Shown here piece after piece: positions 17,396 to 25,626 of a stretch of DNA of 64,000 nucleotides. Numbering within the stretch: position 1 is the stretch's first letter; each line of letters opens with the position of its first letter. Made by a program: the position numbers and the translations under genes. Source of the DNA: Streptacidiphilus albus JL83 (GTDB taxonomy: Bacteria > Actinomycetota > Actinomycetes > Streptomycetales > Streptomycetaceae); NCBI RefSeq assembly GCF_000744705.1, contig NZ_JQML01000001.1:2862017-2926016 (forward strand), written 5' to 3'. The notes beneath the pieces are model-generated. The model searched no databases, was not told where the DNA came from, and saw only the letters and a program-made list of their open reading frames with translations.

Positions 17396-17498
17396 CGATC
17401 TTGGCTCATGCGTTCGCTCCTGAGTCAGGGTCAGATGACGGCGACGTCGCGACCGCTGCGGCGCGACACTCACAATGCGGGCCTCGAAGGGGAGCACC

Positions 17499-18335
17499 AT
17501 GGATCTCGCGGAGATCTTCCGGGTGATGCGCAGGCGGTGGTACGTACTGCTGCCGGGACTGCTGCTCACCGCCGCACTCGCGGCCGGCGTCCTGGTCGCG
17601 GACCCGACGAAGTACCAGTCCCAGGCCACCGTGGAACTGCTCAACTCGCAGAAGGCCACCGTCTCCTTCGACGGGAACCCGTTCCTCAGCACCCAGGTCG
17701 CGCTGACCTCGATGGCCGACACCCTCTCCCGCGACCTCAACTCGGACGCCTCGGTCGCCGCGCTCAAGTCCCAGGGTCTGACCGGCACTTCCAATGCCAT
17801 GATCGCGGACAATGCCGAGGCGCCGCTGCTGTGGCTGACCGTCACCGGCACCAACAGCGCGGAGGTGCTCAAGTCCGACCGGATCATGGCCGGTTACGCG
17901 GCGCAGCGGCTGCAGCAGCTGCAGCAGCAGCTGTCGGTGAACCCCGACGCGATGATCCGGATGATGACCATCGTGCCGCCGCAGGCGCCGGCCGCGCAGA
18001 CCAAGACCAAGATCGAGTACATGGCACTGGCCGGGGTGCTGGGCCTGGCGCTCACCCTGGCCGGCTGCTTCTACGCGGAGGCCCGCACCCGGCCCCGGGT
18101 GCTGCCGGAGTCCATGGCCGTCGAGAACTCGGCGGCGGGCGGGGCCGACGGCGACGGCGACCTCGGCGACGAGGGCCCCGATCCCGACGGCCTCGATCCC
18201 GACGGCCTCGACGCCGATGGTCTGGACGCCGAGGCGGCCGCCGACGAGACCGTCCAGCTCGCGGTGCTGCCCGCCACCGCCGCGGGGACGCACCGGGCCG
18301 CCGGGGCCGCCGCCGAGTCGCTCTGGCTCTCGTGA
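17499..18335 (+). CDS. Wzz-like chain-length protein
   Basis: Protein of 278 residues with the Wzz layout: a short cytoplasmic start MDLAEIFRVMRRRWYVLLPG, a first membrane helix (about 17-37), an extracytoplasmic helical domain with QRLQQLQQQLSVNP, and a second membrane helix (about 178-196) after the Pro-rich VPPQAPAAQ. Such proteins set chain length in Wzy-dependent polymer synthesis. No tyrosine-kinase domain follows; instead there is an acidic tail with a five-residue repeat (DPDGL, DPDGL, DADGL). ATG 17499 follows AAGGGGAG. The stop overlaps the flippase GTG start (GTGA). Two further proteins with the same N-terminus occur at 21695 and 23797. Confidence 0.82.
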   Translation: MDLAEIFRVMRRRWYVLLPGLLLTAALAAGVLVADPTKYQSQATVELLNSQKATVSFDGNPFLSTQVALTSMADTLSRDLNSDASVAALKSQGLTGTSNAMIADNAEAPLLWLTVTGTNSAEVLKSDRIMAGYAAQRLQQLQQQLSVNPDAMIRMMTIVPPQAPAAQTKTKIEYMALAGVLGLALTLAGCFYAEARTRPRVLPESMAVENSAAGGADGDGDLGDEGPDPDGLDPDGLDADGLDAEAAADETVQLAVLPATAAGTHRAAGAAAESLWLS

Positions 18336-19900
18336 CCCTCGCGCCCCCGGGCCCCGGAGCCGAGGAGGACCCGGCTCCGGACCACGACGCAGCCTCGGCC
18401 TCCGCCACGGCCACTGCCACCGCCGTGCCCGCCTCCCTCGGCACCAAGGTGCGCTCGGCCGCCCGCTGGAGCCTGATCAACACCGTGGTGATGCGGCTGG
18501 GCAACTTCGCCACCGGCATCATCCTCGCCCGGTACGTGCTCGGCCCGGCGGCCTGGGGCGTCTACGGGATGGCGCAGACCGTGCTGCTGGTGCTGCTGTC
18601 CGCCAACGAACTGGGCGTGGGCCTGGCCATCGTCCGCTGGGACGGCGACCCCCGGCGCTTCGCGCCGACCGTGCTGACCCTGAGCACCCTCTCCAGCAGC
18701 CTGCTCTACGCCGTGCTCTTCGCCGTCGCCCCGGCCGTGGCCGGGCTGCTGGGAACCCCGAGCGCGGCCGGGGTGCTCCGGGTGATGTGCCTGTGCGTGG
18801 TGCTGGACGGGCTGTCGCAGGTGCCGGCCGGCTTCCTCACCCGGGAGTTCGCCCAGGGGCGACGGATGGTGATCGACGCCGTCAACTTCGCGCTGAGCAC
18901 CGGGATCACGCTGGCGCTGGCGTTCCGCGGCTGGGGCCCGATGAGCTTCGCCTGGGGCTCGGTGGCGGGCAATGTCGCCGCGCTGATCGGCTGCTGCCTG
19001 GCTGCGCCGGGGACGCTGCGCTTCGGCTGGAACGCCGAGCAGGCACGGGCGCTGCTGCGGTTCGGGCTGCCGCTGGCCGGGGCCAGCCTGCTGGCGCTGG
19101 GCGTGGTCAACGTCGACACCATGGTGGTCGGCGCCACCCTGGGCAAGGTCGAACTCGGCTTCTACGTCCTGGCGTTCAATATGTCAGGCTGGCCGGTGCG
19201 GATCATCTCGGAGGCGGCGAGACGGGTCTCCTTCGCCGGCTTCTCCCGGTTGGCGGACTCCCCGCAGGCGCTGGCCGCCGGCTTCTCCCGGGCGCTGGGC
19301 GTGCTGGTCACCGGCACCGTCCCGCTCTGTGTGCTGCTGGCCGGGCTGGCCGCGCCGGTGGTCCAGCTGGTCTACGGCTCGGAGTGGCTTCCGGCCGCCA
19401 GGGCGCTGCCCTGGCTGATGGCGCTGGGCCTGGTCCGGATCGGCTGCGAGCTCTCCTACGACTGCCTGGTGGCCTGCGGACAGCGCCGACTGCTGATCAT
19501 CGCCCAGGGCGTGTGGCTGGGCGCGCTGATCCCGGTGCTGATCGTCGCCGCCCGGACCCGCGGCATCGTCGGGGTGTCCGAGGGCCATGTCCTGGTCGCG
19601 GCCGGGATCGTGGTCCCGGTCTTCCTGCTGGGACTGCACCGGGGCGGCATCGGCCCCGCCGCCGTGGCCCGCGCCTGCGCCTGGCCGTTCCTCGGCGGGG
19701 CGGTGATGGCGGCCGGGATCTGGGGCCTGGAGCACGCCCTCGGCACCGGCCGTCCCGCACTGCTCGCGGTCGCGGCGGCGGTCACCCTCGCCTACCTGGT
19801 CTGCGTGCTCCCCAGCCGCGGCTTCCTGCTGGGCCGCCCCGCCCGGCCCGGACGCCACCGGGCGGCCGCCCGCCCCCTGCCGACCCCGGTCGACCGGTAA
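18332..19900 (+). CDS. Wzx-like polysaccharide flippase
   Basis: Integral membrane protein of 522 residues with about twelve to fourteen hydrophobic helices, in the polysaccharide-transporter branch of the MOP superfamily. It begins with a polar Ala/Thr-rich leader and then SAARWSLINTVVMRLGNFAT and IILARYVLGPAAWGVYGMA, the usual Wzx start. It should flip the lipid-linked repeat unit across the membrane. GTG 18332 overlaps the Wzz stop, and a GT2 gene follows after 17 bases. Wzz, flippase and transferases on one strand mark a Wzx/Wzy-type assembly locus; the polymerase appears to be the fusion protein at 21695. Confidence 0.87.
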   Translation: MTLAPPGPGAEEDPAPDHDAASASATATATAVPASLGTKVRSAARWSLINTVVMRLGNFATGIILARYVLGPAAWGVYGMAQTVLLVLLSANELGVGLAIVRWDGDPRRFAPTVLTLSTLSSSLLYAVLFAVAPAVAGLLGTPSAAGVLRVMCLCVVLDGLSQVPAGFLTREFAQGRRMVIDAVNFALSTGITLALAFRGWGPMSFAWGSVAGNVAALIGCCLAAPGTLRFGWNAEQARALLRFGLPLAGASLLALGVVNVDTMVVGATLGKVELGFYVLAFNMSGWPVRIISEAARRVSFAGFSRLADSPQALAAGFSRALGVLVTGTVPLCVLLAGLAAPVVQLVYGSEWLPAARALPWLMALGLVRIGCELSYDCLVACGQRRLLIIAQGVWLGALIPVLIVAARTRGIVGVSEGHVLVAAGIVVPVFLLGLHRGGIGPAAVARACAWPFLGGAVMAAGIWGLEHALGTGRPALLAVAAAVTLAYLVCVLPSRGFLLGRPARPGRHRAAARPLPTPVDR

Positions 19901-19917
19901 CCGAAGGAGAGTGGACG

Positions 19918-20736
19918 ATGCGTCAGATCACCCGGCTGCCCTGGGACCTGCTCAAGGAGACCTTCGGCTGGCTGGTCCTCTACGAGGCCCGCAACAAGGT
20001 CGCGCTGGCCTCCTCCGCCCGGCGGCTGCACCGGTTCGAACGGGCGGAGGTCGCGCGGCTGGCGGCGACCCTGCCGACGCCGCGCCACGCCGCCCCCTCC
20101 GCCCTGGTGGCCACGGTGATCGCCACCCACCGGCGGCCCGAGTCACTGCTGGCCGCGGTGCGGTCGGCGCTGGCCCAGACCATCACCGACCAGGTGGTCA
20201 TGGTCGTCGACGACGGCGCGGGACTGCCCGCGCTCCCCGACGACCCGAGGCTGTTCGCCGTCTCGCTCTCCCGCAACACGGGTGTCGCCGGGGTGGTCCG
20301 CAATGTCGGGATCGGACTCACCCGCTCCCGCTTCGTGGCCTTCCTGGACGACGACAACCTCTGGGAACCGGACCACCTCCAGCAGGCGCTGACCGCGCTG
20401 GTGCCGTTCGGCCCCGAGGGCGTCTACACCGCGCTGCGCCGGGTGCTGCCCGACGGCAGCGAGAAGGACGTGCTCTCCGTCCCCTTCGACCGCCGCCGCG
20501 CAGCCCGCGAGGCCTTCCTCGACACCAACGCCTTCGTCGCCCGCCGCAACCGCGACCTCCACTTCAGCCGCCTCCGCCGCACGCCCGAGGTGCTGCCGCG
20601 CGAGGACTGGGAGCTGATCCACCGCTACAGCCGCCGCCACCCGGTGGTCCACCTCCCGGTCGCCACCGTCCGCTACCTGGTCAACCCCGACAGCTACTAC
20701 AGCGCCTGGGACCGACCGCCCGCGCCGACCGGGTAG
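19918..20736 (+). CDS. GT2 glycosyltransferase
   Basis: GT-A glycosyltransferase of 272 residues. After a 60-residue helical lead-in the catalytic domain starts at SALVATVIATHRRPESLLAA. The nucleotide-binding VVMVVDDGAGLP and the DxD-type FLDDDNLWEPDHLQQAL are clear, and REDWELIHRYSRRHPV is the likely C-terminal acceptor region. AAGGAG precedes ATG 19918. Soluble or peripheral; it should add a sugar to the lipid-linked repeat unit. It is the last plus-strand gene of the wzz-wzx unit and faces the GT2 gene at 20752, with a hairpin between them. Donor sugar unknown. Confidence 0.85.
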   Translation: MRQITRLPWDLLKETFGWLVLYEARNKVALASSARRLHRFERAEVARLAATLPTPRHAAPSALVATVIATHRRPESLLAAVRSALAQTITDQVVMVVDDGAGLPALPDDPRLFAVSLSRNTGVAGVVRNVGIGLTRSRFVAFLDDDNLWEPDHLQQALTALVPFGPEGVYTALRRVLPDGSEKDVLSVPFDRRRAAREAFLDTNAFVARRNRDLHFSRLRRTPEVLPREDWELIHRYSRRHPVVHLPVATVRYLVNPDSYYSAWDRPPAPTG

Positions 20737-20741
20737 CCGGG

Positions 20742-20762
20742 CCGGACCGGCTCACGGTCCGG
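20742..20762. terminator. bidirectional hairpin between convergent GT2 genes
   Basis: CCGGACCG (20742-20749) and CGGTCCGG (20755-20762) form a perfect eight-bp stem around GCTCA, which contains the stop codon of the minus-strand gene. It sits six bases after the plus-strand stop, so it can end transcription from both sides. Confidence 0.6.
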
Positions 20763-21690
20763 GGGTGGCCCGGAGGGCGGCGTTGCTGAGGAGGGCGGCG
20801 GCCGCCGCGCGGCTCGGGGCCCGGCCGAGGGCGGCCCGGCTGGCCTCGCGCAGCAGCACCGCGGCGCGGAAGGCGGTGGAGGCGAGGCCGCCGTGGCGGC
20901 GGCGGTGCAGCCGGACCCGGTTGAGCACCAGCAGCGTCCACAGCCGGGGCGATACCTGGGAGTCGCCGCCCAGGTGCTCGGCCGAGGCCGTGGGCTGGAG
21001 CCGGGTGGCGAAGCCGAGGTCCCGGGCCCGGAGGCAGTACTCGGTCTCCTCGGAGTAGAGGAAGTAGGACTCGTCCCAGCGCCCGCAGGCGTCCAGGCAC
21101 TCGCGGGAGAGCAGCATCAGCGCGCCGGAGGCCCAGTCGGCGCGGGTCCGGCGGGTGTAGGCGGCCGGGTCGGTGATCAGTTCGCCCAGCGCCGGGAAGC
21201 GCCCGGCCCGGCGGTTGCCGATGACCGCCTCGCCGAGCGCCCGGACCACGCTGGGCTCCCGGCGCAGCGAGGGCATCCTGGTCCCGTCGGCCTCGTACAG
21301 CAGCGGGACGGCGATGCCGACCCGGTCGCCGTCGGGCAGCTGCTCGCCGAGGGTGTCGACCAGGGCCGCCGCGCAGCCGGGGTGCAGCCGGATGTCGGGG
21401 TTGCAGATCAGCACCGCGCGGACGTCCGGTCCCGCGGCGTCGAGGGCGGCGTTGATCGCGGCGGAGTAGCCGGCGTTGCGGCCGGTCTGCACCAGGGTCG
21501 CGTCGGGGGCCTGCTCCCGCAGGAGGGCCACGGTCTCGTCGGCGGAGTCGTTGTCGGCGACGACGAGCCGCCAGTCGTCGACTCCGGCCAGGCCCTCCTC
21601 CAGCGAGGCCAGGAAGCCGGGGAGGACCCGGGAGCTGTTCCAGGTGACGGCGATGACGGCCACGGTGGTCGGCTTGGGTGAGGTTGGCAT
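20752..21690 (-). CDS. GT2 glycosyltransferase (rhamnosyltransferase-like)
   Basis: GT2 enzyme of 312 residues close to the rhamnosyltransferase group. Motifs in order are VAVIAVTWNSSRVLPGFL, VVADNDSADETVALLREQ, TGRNAGYSAAINAAL, and LICNPDIRLHPGCAAALVD (the DxD-like element), then WASGALMLLSRECLDACGRW and FLYSEETEYCLRAR, the usual acceptor and catalytic-base region. ATG 21690 is chosen because it starts just before the fold; the gene begins four bases after the Wzz-Wzy stop on the same strand, so the two are one transcript. It likely adds one residue of the repeat unit on the cytoplasmic face. Confidence 0.85.
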   Translation of the reverse strand: MPTSPKPTTVAVIAVTWNSSRVLPGFLASLEEGLAGVDDWRLVVADNDSADETVALLREQAPDATLVQTGRNAGYSAAINAALDAAGPDVRAVLICNPDIRLHPGCAAALVDTLGEQLPDGDRVGIAVPLLYEADGTRMPSLRREPSVVRALGEAVIGNRRAGRFPALGELITDPAAYTRRTRADWASGALMLLSRECLDACGRWDESYFLYSEETEYCLRARDLGFATRLQPTASAEHLGGDSQVSPRLWTLLVLNRVRLHRRRHGGLASTAFRAAVLLREASRAALGRAPSRAAAAALLSNAALRATPGP

Positions 21691-21694
21691 CGGT

Positions 21695-23704
21695 TCAGTT
21701 CTCCACGAGTTGGGGGACGGGGTGGCGGCGGACGGGCGCGGGCAGGGCGGTCGCCGCCTCCGCGTCGGCACGGACGAAGGCGAGGTAGCGGCCGCCGGCG
21801 CCGAGGGTGAGGAAGAACATCCCGGCGAACATGGCGAAGCTCAGCGAGTCGAAGGTGGCGCTGATCACCAGGGCGACCAGCGCCGAGGCGAAGAACGCCT
21901 GCCCCAGCTCCCGGTCGGACTCGGTGCGGGCCAACCGCCGGATCGCACCGCCCTGGTGGATGCCGGTCAGGTAGAGCGTCAGCAGGGCGACCAGCCCGAA
22001 GGCGCCCATCTCGGCGGCGGAGAGCATGTACTGGTTGTCGGTGAAGAAGTAGAGGTCCGGCGTGAAGGTCCCGAACCCCCGTCCGAACAGCGGCCGTTCG
22101 GTGAGGTACGGGAGGATCTCGGAGTACTTCACGGTCCGGGCCTGGGTGCTGCTGTCCGAGTTGGAGAGGAAGGAGGAGAAGAGGTTGATGATGGTGCCGA
22201 TCAGCCCGGGGATGACCATCTTCAGGGCTCCGACCGAGGCGATGACCACGCCGATCGCGGTCCACCGCCGCTGCGGCCGCCAGCGGAGCACCATCACGGC
22301 CAGCACCAGCGCGATGCCGATGATGGAAGTCCGGGAGACGGTCAGCGGCAGTGCGCCGCCCATGATCACCACCGGCCCCCAGCGGCGGACCAGGTGCAGG
22401 TGCCGGCGGACCGGGTCGAAGGCCTGCTGGATGGCGAAGGGCAGCAGGATGGACAGCATCCCGCCGAACTCCAGCGGCTGCGCCGTGGTCGAGCGGGGCC
22501 GGGTGAACGAGCCCCGGTCCATCGCCGAGATACCGGTGGTGCTGGCGTGCAGGCCGGGGATGTTGATGGAGTCGGCGATGTTGGTGGAGGTGAAGAAGTC
22601 GTAGTAGCCGAGCGCGGCGACCACCGTGGCCATCACGATCAGCCGGCGCATCAGCGTGTCCAGCCGGGCCCGGTCCTGGATCCCGGCCGAGGTCAGCACC
22701 ACCAGGCCGACCCAGGCCAGCAGCCCGATCAGCCCCCGGTCGGCGCCCATCACCTCCTCGTGCGAGCTGGAGCGCAGCGCGTCGGCGACATAGGAGCAGA
22801 GCACCGCGCCGGTCAGCACGCACATCGCCAGCCTCGGCCCGCGGGTGCCGGCCGCCGGGACGATCCGGTCGCAGAACCAGGTCGCCAGGTACCACATCAG
22901 TCCGAGCAGCGCGAAGACGTTGGCCGGGGTGCCGACCCCGCCGAGCGCCGGCAGCGCCAGGTCGGAGGGGATGAACAGGGCCAGCGCCAGGTAGACGGTG
23001 AGCACGGTGGTGGCGTCCACCGGGTGGCCGAGGAGCCGGCCGGCGGCCCGGCGGACCGGCCAGGGGTTGATCCGCGCCCCCTGGAACGGCCGCCTGCGTC
23101 GTGCCAGCACCACGCTCTCGGTGACGAAGGAGAGCAGCAGCCCGCCGGTGGCGCCGAGGATGACCACCCCGGCCACGAACTGGTACTTGCTCTTGGACTG
23201 GGTGACCGGCGCCTGCGGCAGCACCACCGGCGCGGTGGTCACCATGTAGGCGGCCGGCACGCCCGCCTGCTGCTGGAGGGCCGCGAGTTGGGATCCGGCG
23301 AAGGCGGTGATGGTGCTGGTCTCGTGGAGCACCTTGTCCCGGTCGGGGCCGGTGACGGTGAGCGTGATCAGCGGGCCCGAGGCGTCGGCGGCGAAGCCGA
23401 CGGTGTAGGCGTCGGTGACGCCCAGCCCCTGCAGCGCCTCGGCCGAGTCGCCGGACTCCACGGTGCGGATCAACAGGTCGGCAGTGACCACCAGCGAGCC
23501 GCCGGCGTTGGAGATCGGGTTGCCGTAGGTCGGGGCGAGCTCGGCCACGGCCGAGGAGTCGAGCAGCGAGACCGAGCTGGTCGACTGGTAGACCGGCGGC
23601 ACGTGGACGTACAGGTAGCCGCCGGCCAGCAGCCCCAGCAGGGTCAGCGGCACCATCAGGTACCAGCGCCGGCGCAGCACGGCCAGAATCTCACTGATGG
23701 TCAT
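21695..23704 (-). CDS. Wzz-Wzy fusion: chain-length domain plus O-antigen-polymerase-like membrane protein
   Basis: Protein of 669 residues that joins two functions normally on separate chains. Residues 1 to about 205 are Wzz-like: MTISEILAVLRRRWYLMVPL, membrane helix, periplasmic-type domain, the VVLPQAPVTQSKSKYQF proline segment and a second helix. From about residue 220 it is a polytopic protein with about ten helices and a large loop (residues about 380-560) holding AMDRGSFTRPRSTTAQPLEF, the pattern of Wzy/WaaL-type polymerases and ligases. Near the end EILPYLTERPLFGRGFGTF is typical of O-antigen ligase-family proteins. It is the only polymerase candidate in the locus. It is divergent from the third Wzz gene by 92 bases. 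Confidence 0.85.
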   Translation of the reverse strand: MTISEILAVLRRRWYLMVPLTLLGLLAGGYLYVHVPPVYQSTSSVSLLDSSAVAELAPTYGNPISNAGGSLVVTADLLIRTVESGDSAEALQGLGVTDAYTVGFAADASGPLITLTVTGPDRDKVLHETSTITAFAGSQLAALQQQAGVPAAYMVTTAPVVLPQAPVTQSKSKYQFVAGVVILGATGGLLLSFVTESVVLARRRRPFQGARINPWPVRRAAGRLLGHPVDATTVLTVYLALALFIPSDLALPALGGVGTPANVFALLGLMWYLATWFCDRIVPAAGTRGPRLAMCVLTGAVLCSYVADALRSSSHEEVMGADRGLIGLLAWVGLVVLTSAGIQDRARLDTLMRRLIVMATVVAALGYYDFFTSTNIADSINIPGLHASTTGISAMDRGSFTRPRSTTAQPLEFGGMLSILLPFAIQQAFDPVRRHLHLVRRWGPVVIMGGALPLTVSRTSIIGIALVLAVMVLRWRPQRRWTAIGVVIASVGALKMVIPGLIGTIINLFSSFLSNSDSSTQARTVKYSEILPYLTERPLFGRGFGTFTPDLYFFTDNQYMLSAAEMGAFGLVALLTLYLTGIHQGGAIRRLARTESDRELGQAFFASALVALVISATFDSLSFAMFAGMFFLTLGAGGRYLAFVRADAEAATALPAPVRRHPVPQLVEN

Positions 23705-23796
23705 GTCCGGCCCCCTGCAACGGAGTCGGTGCTGCGTGAATCGGTGGCAGCGGCCGGAGCGCCCTGACAGTATCGGTGCTGACGGAAGGATGTCCC

Positions 23797-24537
23797 TTGT
23801 CGCCCGGTGAGTTCCTTCGTGTGCTGATCCGCCGCTGGTACCTGCTGGTGCTGGCGCTGCTGCTGGCCCTGGGCGGCGCCTACCACGTGCTGCGGCCGAC
23901 CCGGCTGTACCTCAGCTCGGCGGTGATCGTGCTCAAGCCGCCGGTGACCGGTGGACAGCCGAACCAACTGGCCAACCTCCAGCCGACGCTGGCCACGGTC
24001 TCGGTCGCGGTGCTGCAGCAGATGCAGTCGCCCTCCGGCCTGGCCGAGCTGCACGCCGCCGGGGTGCACGGGACGTACGGGCTGCTGCCGAGGAACAGCG
24101 GGACCAGCGCCACCCCGCAGTACCTGATCCCCTCGGTGCAGGTGCAGTCCGAGCTGACCGACCCGGCCTCGGCGAACCGGGTGGCGCAGGAGCTGATCGC
24201 CGTCTACACCCGGCACGTGGCGGACCTCCAGGCGGCCGAGGGCGTGCCCCTCGCCTCCCGGATGAGCGTGGACGTGCTGGTGGCGCCGAGCGCGGCCGAG
24301 GTCTTCGGCACCAAGAGCCGGGGGCTGGCCGGGGTCGGCCTGCTGGGCCTGGTCGGCGGGGTGCTCGCGGCACTGTGGACCGACCGCTGGGCCCTGGCCC
24401 GGCAGCGCCGACGCGCGGCGCGGGGCGCGGCGGACGGCGGGACGGACGGCGGCGGTCACAGGCCGCGCCGCTTCCAGGACTCCCACCACAGCCACTCGCG
24501 TCCGCGCTCGGCCACGGCCGAGAGCACCAGCGGCTGA
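23797..24537 (+). CDS. Wzz-like protein with TTG start
   Basis: Protein of 246 residues with the Wzz plan: LSPGEFLRVLIRRWYLLVLA, first membrane helix, extracytoplasmic domain, second helix near residue 180, and a basic cytoplasmic tail. TTG 23797 is favoured over GTG 23776: GGAAGGA (23784-23790) is correctly spaced from TTG, and that start lines up with the first residues of the two other Wzz-like proteins here. The last 82 bases overlap the end of the GT2 gene on the other strand. The tail (RRFQDSHHSHSRPRS) is low complexity and may be an extension past an ancestral stop. It stands alone between two minus-strand units. Confidence 0.75.
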   Translation: MSPGEFLRVLIRRWYLLVLALLLALGGAYHVLRPTRLYLSSAVIVLKPPVTGGQPNQLANLQPTLATVSVAVLQQMQSPSGLAELHAAGVHGTYGLLPRNSGTSATPQYLIPSVQVQSELTDPASANRVAQELIAVYTRHVADLQAAEGVPLASRMSVDVLVAPSAAEVFGTKSRGLAGVGLLGLVGGVLAALWTDRWALARQRRRAARGAADGGTDGGGHRPRRFQDSHHSHSRPRSATAESTSG

Positions 24538-25502
24538 AGGTAGGGCATGGCCCGGGCGCCGATCCGCTGCCGCAGCCGCAGCGCCCGGTACTCGGGCAGC
24601 GCCGCGAAGCCCGGCAGGCAGTCCTCGGCGAAGGCGACCAGCTCGTCCACCGGGACGACCCCGGTGCGGCCCCGGTCGTAGGCGCGGTAGGCGCGGCGCA
24701 GCGCGAACCGGGCCAGCCTGGTGTGCACCACGGTCGCCAGCCGCTCCGCCTCCGGCAGCTGGTCGGCGCACTTGACCAGCACCGACTCGAAGGCGGCCCG
24801 GCGCTGCCTGAGGTCGTCCAGCTGGCCGCCGAAGTCGGTGGTGGACATGTTGTTGCCGTGCACCCGGTAGTACGCCTGGTCGGCGCCCCGGACATGGCCG
24901 ACGTCGGCGTGGGCGGCGAGCCGCATCCACATCTCGATGTCGCCGGCGTGCGGGAGGGCCGGATCGTAGCCGCCGACGGCCCGCTGGAGGCTGGTGCGGA
25001 CCACCACCTCGGGCGAGGTGATGCAGCCGGTGCCCTCGCGGAACCGGCGCTCCAGCCACCAGTGCCCCGGGTAGACGGCCGAGCCGGTGCCGGTGGTGCG
25101 GGCCCTGGGCAGCGGTCCGCCGTGCTGGAACCGCAGCGGCCGGCCGTAGGCGAAGCCGACCTCCGGATGGGCGTCCAGCAGCGCGGCGGCGCGCACCAGC
25201 GCCCCGGGGACCAGCCGGTCGTCGGCGGAGAGCAGCGCGACGTAGTCGGTGTCGGCCCACTCCAGCAGGCCCTCGTTGTAGGTGGCGATGTGCCCCTGGT
25301 TCCGTTCGTGGACCCGGACCTCGATCCGGGGGTCGGCGGCGGCCAGTTTCCCGGCGACCTCGGCCGAGTCGTCGGGCGAGGCGTCGTCGATGATCAGGAC
25401 CCGGACGTCGAGCCCGGGTTGCTCGTCGAGGATGCTGTGCACGCAGTCGGCGAGGAAGTGGCCGTACTTGTAGCAGGGGACAACGACACTGAGGGAGCTC
25501 AT
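24456..25502 (-). CDS. GT2 glycosyltransferase
   Basis: GT2 enzyme of 348 residues. It begins MSSLSVVVPCYKYGHFLADC, followed by VLIIDDASPDDSAEVAGKL (nucleotide binding) and YVALLSADDRLVPGALVRA (the DxD-type motif). GDIEMWMRLAAHADV carries the expected acidic catalytic region, then AYYRVHGNNMS. The C-terminal 110 residues are helical and Arg-rich. ATG 25502 fits the family start. Its 3' end overlaps the third Wzz gene tail to tail by 82 bases. It follows the large secreted protein on the same strand after 124 bases. Donor and acceptor unknown. Confidence 0.85.
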   Translation of the reverse strand: MSSLSVVVPCYKYGHFLADCVHSILDEQPGLDVRVLIIDDASPDDSAEVAGKLAAADPRIEVRVHERNQGHIATYNEGLLEWADTDYVALLSADDRLVPGALVRAAALLDAHPEVGFAYGRPLRFQHGGPLPRARTTGTGSAVYPGHWWLERRFREGTGCITSPEVVVRTSLQRAVGGYDPALPHAGDIEMWMRLAAHADVGHVRGADQAYYRVHGNNMSTTDFGGQLDDLRQRRAAFESVLVKCADQLPEAERLATVVHTRLARFALRRAYRAYDRGRTGVVPVDELVAFAEDCLPGFAALPEYRALRLRQRIGARAMPYLQPLVLSAVAERGREWLWWESWKRRGL

Positions 25503-25626
25503 CGGCAGGCGGCCTATCCCCGGTCGGCCTCGGGGGGAGGCGGCCCGGCGCGGGGCCGGATCGCCTCCCCCGGGCCGCACCGGCAGGTGCGGGTGGATGC
25601 GGTGGTCAGGGCGGGTCGACGCCGGG

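Noticed and set aside
14825-17887. 1020-residue open frame opposite the dehydrogenase and epimerase genes
   Set aside because: Antisense shadow; the plus strand carries complete catalytic motifs with good starts and overlaps.
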